DNA of 38,472 nucleotides. It comes from Saprospiraceae bacterium. Its GTDB lineage: Bacteria > Bacteroidota > Bacteroidia > Chitinophagales > Saprospiraceae. The notes beneath the pieces were generated by a model. That model was not told where the DNA came from and did not search any database. It saw only the letters and a program-made list of their open reading frames with translations. The position numbers and the translations under genes were made by a program. The stretch lies in the NCBI GenBank assembly GCA_029263015.1, contig JAJCYI010000050.1, positions 1 through 38,472 of the forward strand. The letters are read 5' to 3'. Shown in pieces: positions 35,263 through 38,472 of this stretch (position 1 is its first letter; every line of letters starts with the position of its first letter).

Positions 35263-35325
35263 ACCACATAAGACATAAAAGGTAACATAAGTAAATCTCT
35301 TTTGTGGCTTTTGTGGCTTTTGTGG
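35263..35325. repeat. 9-base tandem array, 7 units, self-inverted
   Basis: Units are ACCACATAA, GACATAAAA, GGTAACATA and AGTAAATCT, then three CTTTTGTGG. The first half (ACCACATAA.. AAAAG) is the loose inverse of the second (CTTTTGTGG), so the array can fold back. ACCACAAAAG occurs again near 36692 on the other side of the flippase gene. Confidence 0.8.
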
Positions 35326-35345
35326 TTAAATAAAATCGTTCCAAT

Positions 35346-36650
35346 TCAAAAATTAAGAGAAAACAAAAAACCGATAATCAAAAGGAAGTTATAAAATAAA
35401 TAGATTTTTAAATCGACATATTTTGAGAGGGGTATTTTTAATATTTTCCAATTATAAATTATCAAAATAATTCGATCAACCATAAAAGCAACAACTGCGG
35501 CATACGCCACTCCATGCAAACCAAAAAGTTTCCCCCACCACAAACTCAGCGCCAGCAAAACCCCCATTTCCACAAGTGCGCTGGCGGTTAAAATATAATT
35601 TTTCTGATGTCCCATTGCAACCACTTGAGGCAATAAAATCCGGCTGGAAAGCAATAAGGTAAAAATATTAAAAATATAGGCAGATTCCTTAAAATCAGGA
35701 TTAAATACAAAGGGGAATATAAGAGGGCTGCTCAACATTGCAAGAATACTAATCGGAAACAACCAATGTGAAATCCGGCGGGTCTCCCGCTTTATTTTTG
35801 CCAACCCCGCTTCTATGTTTCCTGACACTTCTGGGATCAATGAAGTCGCTAACGCACCAACCAATAACACAGCCAAAGGCAATTCCCTTGCCCCATACCG
35901 AAATATGGCGAAGGCCTTTTCGTCATCAAACATGGAAGTCACGACAAGACCGCTGATGTACTCTGACCCTTTACCAATTAATGCAAATAACAAAAGCGGC
36001 AGAAGCACGGGCAGGTATATTTTAAAAAAAGAAAAATCCAATTTCCACTCACAATATTTCACCAATAAAATAATACCCCATAAATACTTGAAGCCGGCCC
36101 AAAAAATCAATCCCAAGACTGCCGTCTTTAAAGTCATGCCGAGGTAGATGGGCAAAACCACTACAATGAATTGCAATAAAAAACTTACTGAACCAAAAAT
36201 AACAATGGTTCTATATCTTTTTAATAATAAATAATAATATTGAATTAAAAAGGTTGGACAATTAAACAACAAAAAAAGGGCTAATAAATCAAGGTATGGT
36301 AATTCGTCAAAATTAACAAGGTGGTTGGCTACAAGTGGTTTTGTGAAATATAGCAGGGCAGCTGACCCAATACCCAATATTGAATAAAATAAATAAACAT
36401 TAAACAAAGCTCTGGGCCGAGCAGCCTGTTCTAATTTAGGGTACAATTGCAGTAATGCGTTCTGGCCACCCACGATCCAAAAAAAACAATATAAACTGGC
36501 TACAAACAAAAGGGCTTCATAAATCGAAATCTGTCCTGTTGGCAGACCACTTTTAGCCAGTAGTATTCCTATCAAAACAGCGGTGCCGAATTGGAGCGCC
36601 TGGAATACTTGCAGGGAATTTATGTTGTTAAATGATTTGATTATTGATAT
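35346..36650 (-). CDS. Polysaccharide flippase-like membrane protein, start codon abnormal
   Basis: The integral membrane protein has about 12 hydrophobic segments with the spacing of Wzx/MATE-type exporters. Motifs include a conserved GGQNALLQLYPKL near the start and RYGARELPLAVLLVGALATSLIPEVS mid-protein. It probably flips lipid-linked glycans. The first membrane helix begins upstream of the only canonical start (TTG at 36575): the frame reads SIIKSFNNINSLQVFQALQFGTAVLIGILLAKSG. No ATG, GTG or TTG exists between the in-frame TAA (36663-36665) and that TTG. ATA at 36650 or 36644, ATC at 36641 or CTG at 36614 would be needed for a full helix. I annotate the longest plausible form. True initiation is uncertain. 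Confidence 0.75.
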   Translation of the reverse strand: MSIIKSFNNINSLQVFQALQFGTAVLIGILLAKSGLPTGQISIYEALLFVASLYCFFWIVGGQNALLQLYPKLEQAARPRALFNVYLFYSILGIGSAALLYFTKPLVANHLVNFDELPYLDLLALFLLFNCPTFLIQYYYLLLKRYRTIVIFGSVSFLLQFIVVVLPIYLGMTLKTAVLGLIFWAGFKYLWGIILLVKYCEWKLDFSFFKIYLPVLLPLLLFALIGKGSEYISGLVVTSMFDDEKAFAIFRYGARELPLAVLLVGALATSLIPEVSGNIEAGLAKIKRETRRISHWLFPISILAMLSSPLIFPFVFNPDFKESAYIFNIFTLLLSSRILLPQVVAMGHQKNYILTASALVEMGVLLALSLWWGKLFGLHGVAYAAVVAFMVDRIILIIYNWKILKIPLSKYVDLKIYLFYNFLLIIGFLFSLNF

Positions 36651-36711
36651 TGGTGGTGATATTTACAAGAATAATGTTCCGCTTTATTTGAACCACAAAA
36701 GGCAGGACATT

Positions 36712-36734
36712 CTCAATTTTTAATTTTTAATTTA
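36712..36734. repeat. 7-base array at the saccharopine dehydrogenase 3' end
   Basis: CAATTTT, TAATTTT and TAATTTA after CT. It shares a 22-base exact stretch with the array before arcA (starting at 5511). The minus-strand stop (36727-36729) is inside. Confidence 0.75.
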
Positions 36735-38076
36735 AATCCTCCTCCCGCTCATTAAACTTAATCCCGTAATCCTCCAATTCTTTAAGCACAGGTTCATAAG
36801 CTTCTTTGCTAACAGGAATATTGACACCTCTCGAAGTTATTTTGCCAGTCATTACAAGTTTTGCAAATATGCCCAAAGGCAGGCCCACCGTTTGGGCAAT
36901 GGCTGTGTCATCGGCATTGTTTCCGTATAACAACATGCTGGAATAGCGGCGTTTTTTCTTTCCATTTAATTCAAAATCAAACTCGTGTTGCATGATAATG
37001 AGATCACGGTCATTTTGTTCGAGTTGCCATTTTTTCAATAATAACTCTTCCAAAATAAGAGCTGGTGTTGCTTTGGCCAAGGTGATTTTCTTTTTGCTGA
37101 AAAGTCCGAGCCAATCCAATTTTTTCATCACTGGCGAAAACGGGCGCTCACCCAAAAGCTCCCCTACCCTATCTTTTACCGAAAGCCCTGGCTTATTATC
37201 AACGCTAAGATATGCTTCCATCAACTCGTGATAACTTAATTTTTCAGAATCCATGATCGGGTATGACCCATCTGTAAGTCCAATCTTGATGAGGGCGTTC
37301 CAGGCATCACAAAATCCTCGGTATCGAATAGTGCCCCGGTAAAGGTTCGGAATATCCCCAAGTCCATATGCTTCGCGGTAAAGCAGGGATTCCCTGTTTG
37401 CATAAACCTCAAACGGCTCATCAAATCCAGGGATGTTGACCAATTTGTATTCCTTGAAAAGGCGGTTGTAGGGAATGTATTTGAACTTATCATCCTCCAG
37501 GTATTGGGCAGTGCCCTGTCCAGCCTTCACTACGTTACGGGGATTCCAGGTAAACTTGTACCTCCAAGGGTTTTTCTCTAAATATTCTGGCGCTACCAAT
37601 CCTCCCGCATTGGACCGGAAAGCCATGAGCTTCCCGCCTATCCCTTTTATTTCGTCAATGGTTTTCATGGCCGACATGTGGTCAATGCCAGGGTCGAGGC
37701 CCAATTCGCCCATAAAAATCAGTTCTTTGTGGCGGAAATCATCGCTGAGTTTATAAATATCCTTGGAGACATAAGACGCAGTGATTAGGTGTTTGTTAAG
37801 CTGGATGCAATCAGTTGCCACATCAATGTGGAGATGGGCAGGGAGCAATGAAATAACAAGATCTGCTCGGTTGATTAAGTCGCGGCGGTCGTTGACTTTC
37901 ATCACATCAAGCCACACCGCAAGGCCATTCGGATGGCCATTTACCTTTTTGGTTGCTACCTGTGGGTCGGCATCAGCCACAGTCACATGCCAGTTGTGGC
38001 TTTTTGCTTGATCTAGTACATAGCGAATAAGTGCAGAAGAAGATCGGCCTGCGCCGAGTATTAGAATGTTGTTCAT
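36727..38076 (-). CDS. Saccharopine dehydrogenase-like oxidoreductase (LYS9 type)
   Basis: The 449-residue enzyme begins with a Rossmann fold (ILILGAGRSSSALIRYVLDQA, 4-24) and an acidic strand-2 end (ADADP). LGLDPGIDHMSA (about 144-155) and the catalytic-domain segment RYRGFCDAWNALIKIGL follow, as in glutamate-forming saccharopine reductase/LYS9. The expected reaction interconverts saccharopine with aminoadipate semialdehyde and glutamate using NAD(P), in lysine breakdown. The partner lysine-ketoglutarate reductase is not in the window, so a related carboxynorspermidine-type role is not excluded. The start is the ATG at 38076, preceded by a long CCATTAA-type array. Confidence 0.88.
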   Translation of the reverse strand: MNNILILGAGRSSSALIRYVLDQAKSHNWHVTVADADPQVATKKVNGHPNGLAVWLDVMKVNDRRDLINRADLVISLLPAHLHIDVATDCIQLNKHLITASYVSKDIYKLSDDFRHKELIFMGELGLDPGIDHMSAMKTIDEIKGIGGKLMAFRSNAGGLVAPEYLEKNPWRYKFTWNPRNVVKAGQGTAQYLEDDKFKYIPYNRLFKEYKLVNIPGFDEPFEVYANRESLLYREAYGLGDIPNLYRGTIRYRGFCDAWNALIKIGLTDGSYPIMDSEKLSYHELMEAYLSVDNKPGLSVKDRVGELLGERPFSPVMKKLDWLGLFSKKKITLAKATPALILEELLLKKWQLEQNDRDLIIMQHEFDFELNGKKKRRYSSMLLYGNNADDTAIAQTVGLPLGIFAKLVMTGKITSRGVNIPVSKEAYEPVLKELEDYGIKFNEREEDLN

Positions 38077-38093
38077 TGACGGATAGGTTTCGT

Positions 38094-38163
38094 TTTAATG
38101 GTTAATGGTTAATGGTTAATGGTTAATGGTTAATGGTTAATGGTTAATGGTTAATGGTTAATG
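38094..38163. repeat. 7-base tandem array, 10 units
   Basis: One TTTAATG and nine perfect GTTAATG units upstream of the minus-strand dehydrogenase. In that gene's sense they read CATTAAC. The array ends 18 bases before the ATG. Confidence 0.95.
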
Positions 38164-38472
38164 GCACAACGGACAATGGTTGCTTAGTTGCGCCTATGAA
38201 ACGGCGAATATAGCCAATCATTGAAAAAATTAAACTTTTGAAAATAGGAATTGCCTTCTAAATCCTTTTACCTTAGATAAATTATTGAATACCAATTTGG
38301 TAAGAAAATTGGCTAAATCCCCAATCAAGAAAATAAGTAGGTGAACTCAAATAATCGACACTTTTGGCGGCCTCTTTTTCCGCCATACTTTGTTAAAAAA
38401 AATGACCGTAGCTATGGCTATGCTAATTTTTTTTGCCTTGTCTGACGAAAAAACCTGCCTGCCGGTAGGCAG
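38164..38472. repeat. Gene-free end with probable dispersed repeat
   Basis: No gene is supported. From about 38330 the sequence contains hairpin TGGCGG/CCGCCA (38365-38385), a near-palindrome CCGTAGCTATGG (38406-38417) between A- and T-runs, and CTGCCTGCCGGTAGGCAG at the very end. The last, which translates as LPAGRQ, is from memory a very common Bacteroidota repeat. The block before it also resembles a multi-copy element. The element continues beyond the window. About 38165-38330 shows nothing recognisable. Confidence 0.45.

Noticed and set aside
38330-38472. Insertion sequence end
   Set aside because: Hairpins and repeats are present, but no transposase frame and no terminal inverted repeat pair with target duplication are visible within the window.

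Overview
The window is chromosomal DNA of a Bacteroidota bacterium. Support comes from type IX secretion (T9SS) C-terminal sorting domains, a hybrid two-component sensor with an AraC output domain, a DUF4295 gene in the rpmB-rpmG-DUF4295-ftsY order, and promoters of the TTTG/TAnnTTTG type. A member of the Saprospiria is my best guess, but the sequence shown does not prove the family. There is no rRNA, prophage, intact insertion sequence or CRISPR array.

Layout. 1-2.45 kb: a decayed four-helix-bundle gene and two coiled-coil proteins on the minus strand. 2.66-5.46 kb: a tight plus-strand trio (family 2 glycosyltransferase, aldo/keto reductase, FAD oxidoreductase). 5.5-8.8 kb: arginine deiminase, acyl-CoA thioesterase and a secreted amidohydrolase. 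8.8-10.8 kb: a T9SS cargo protein and an orphan T9SS domain, minus strand. 11.1-17.7 kb: a TamB-like envelope protein and a MoxR/chelatase-type AAA+ ATPase. 17.8-21.2 kb: a tiny gene pair, a DUF1684 protein, a BtuF-like metal-cofactor receptor and a secreted subtilase. 21.5-24.1 kb: tRNA-Arg(ACG), L28, L33, DUF4295, FtsY and thymidylate kinase. 24.3-30.9 kb: a 1386-residue hybrid sensor kinase, a structured 500-base gap, and a LamG/thrombospondin-type-3 T9SS protein. 31.1-38.1 kb: a VWA membrane protein, a conserved protein often labelled asparagine synthetase B, a YCII protein, a polysaccharide flippase and a saccharopine dehydrogenase-like enzyme.

The most unusual feature lies between the genes. 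Nearly every gene boundary carries a short tandem array with a unit of exactly 7 bases (less often 8 or 9). The unit sequence differs from site to site. Arrays after a gene read, in that gene's sense, as purine-rich units such as GAATTGA, GATGAGT, GAAATTA or AAAAAGT. Arrays before a gene read as the complementary type, such as CTCAATT, ACTCAAA or CCATTAA. Intergenic regions are therefore often bounded by inverted heptamer arrays. The arrays run into stop codons and encode the last residues of several proteins. They also occur twice inside the hybrid kinase gene, and they coincide with one, perhaps two, genes that lack any normal start codon. The closest described parallel I know is the heptanucleotide STRR family of filamentous cyanobacteria.
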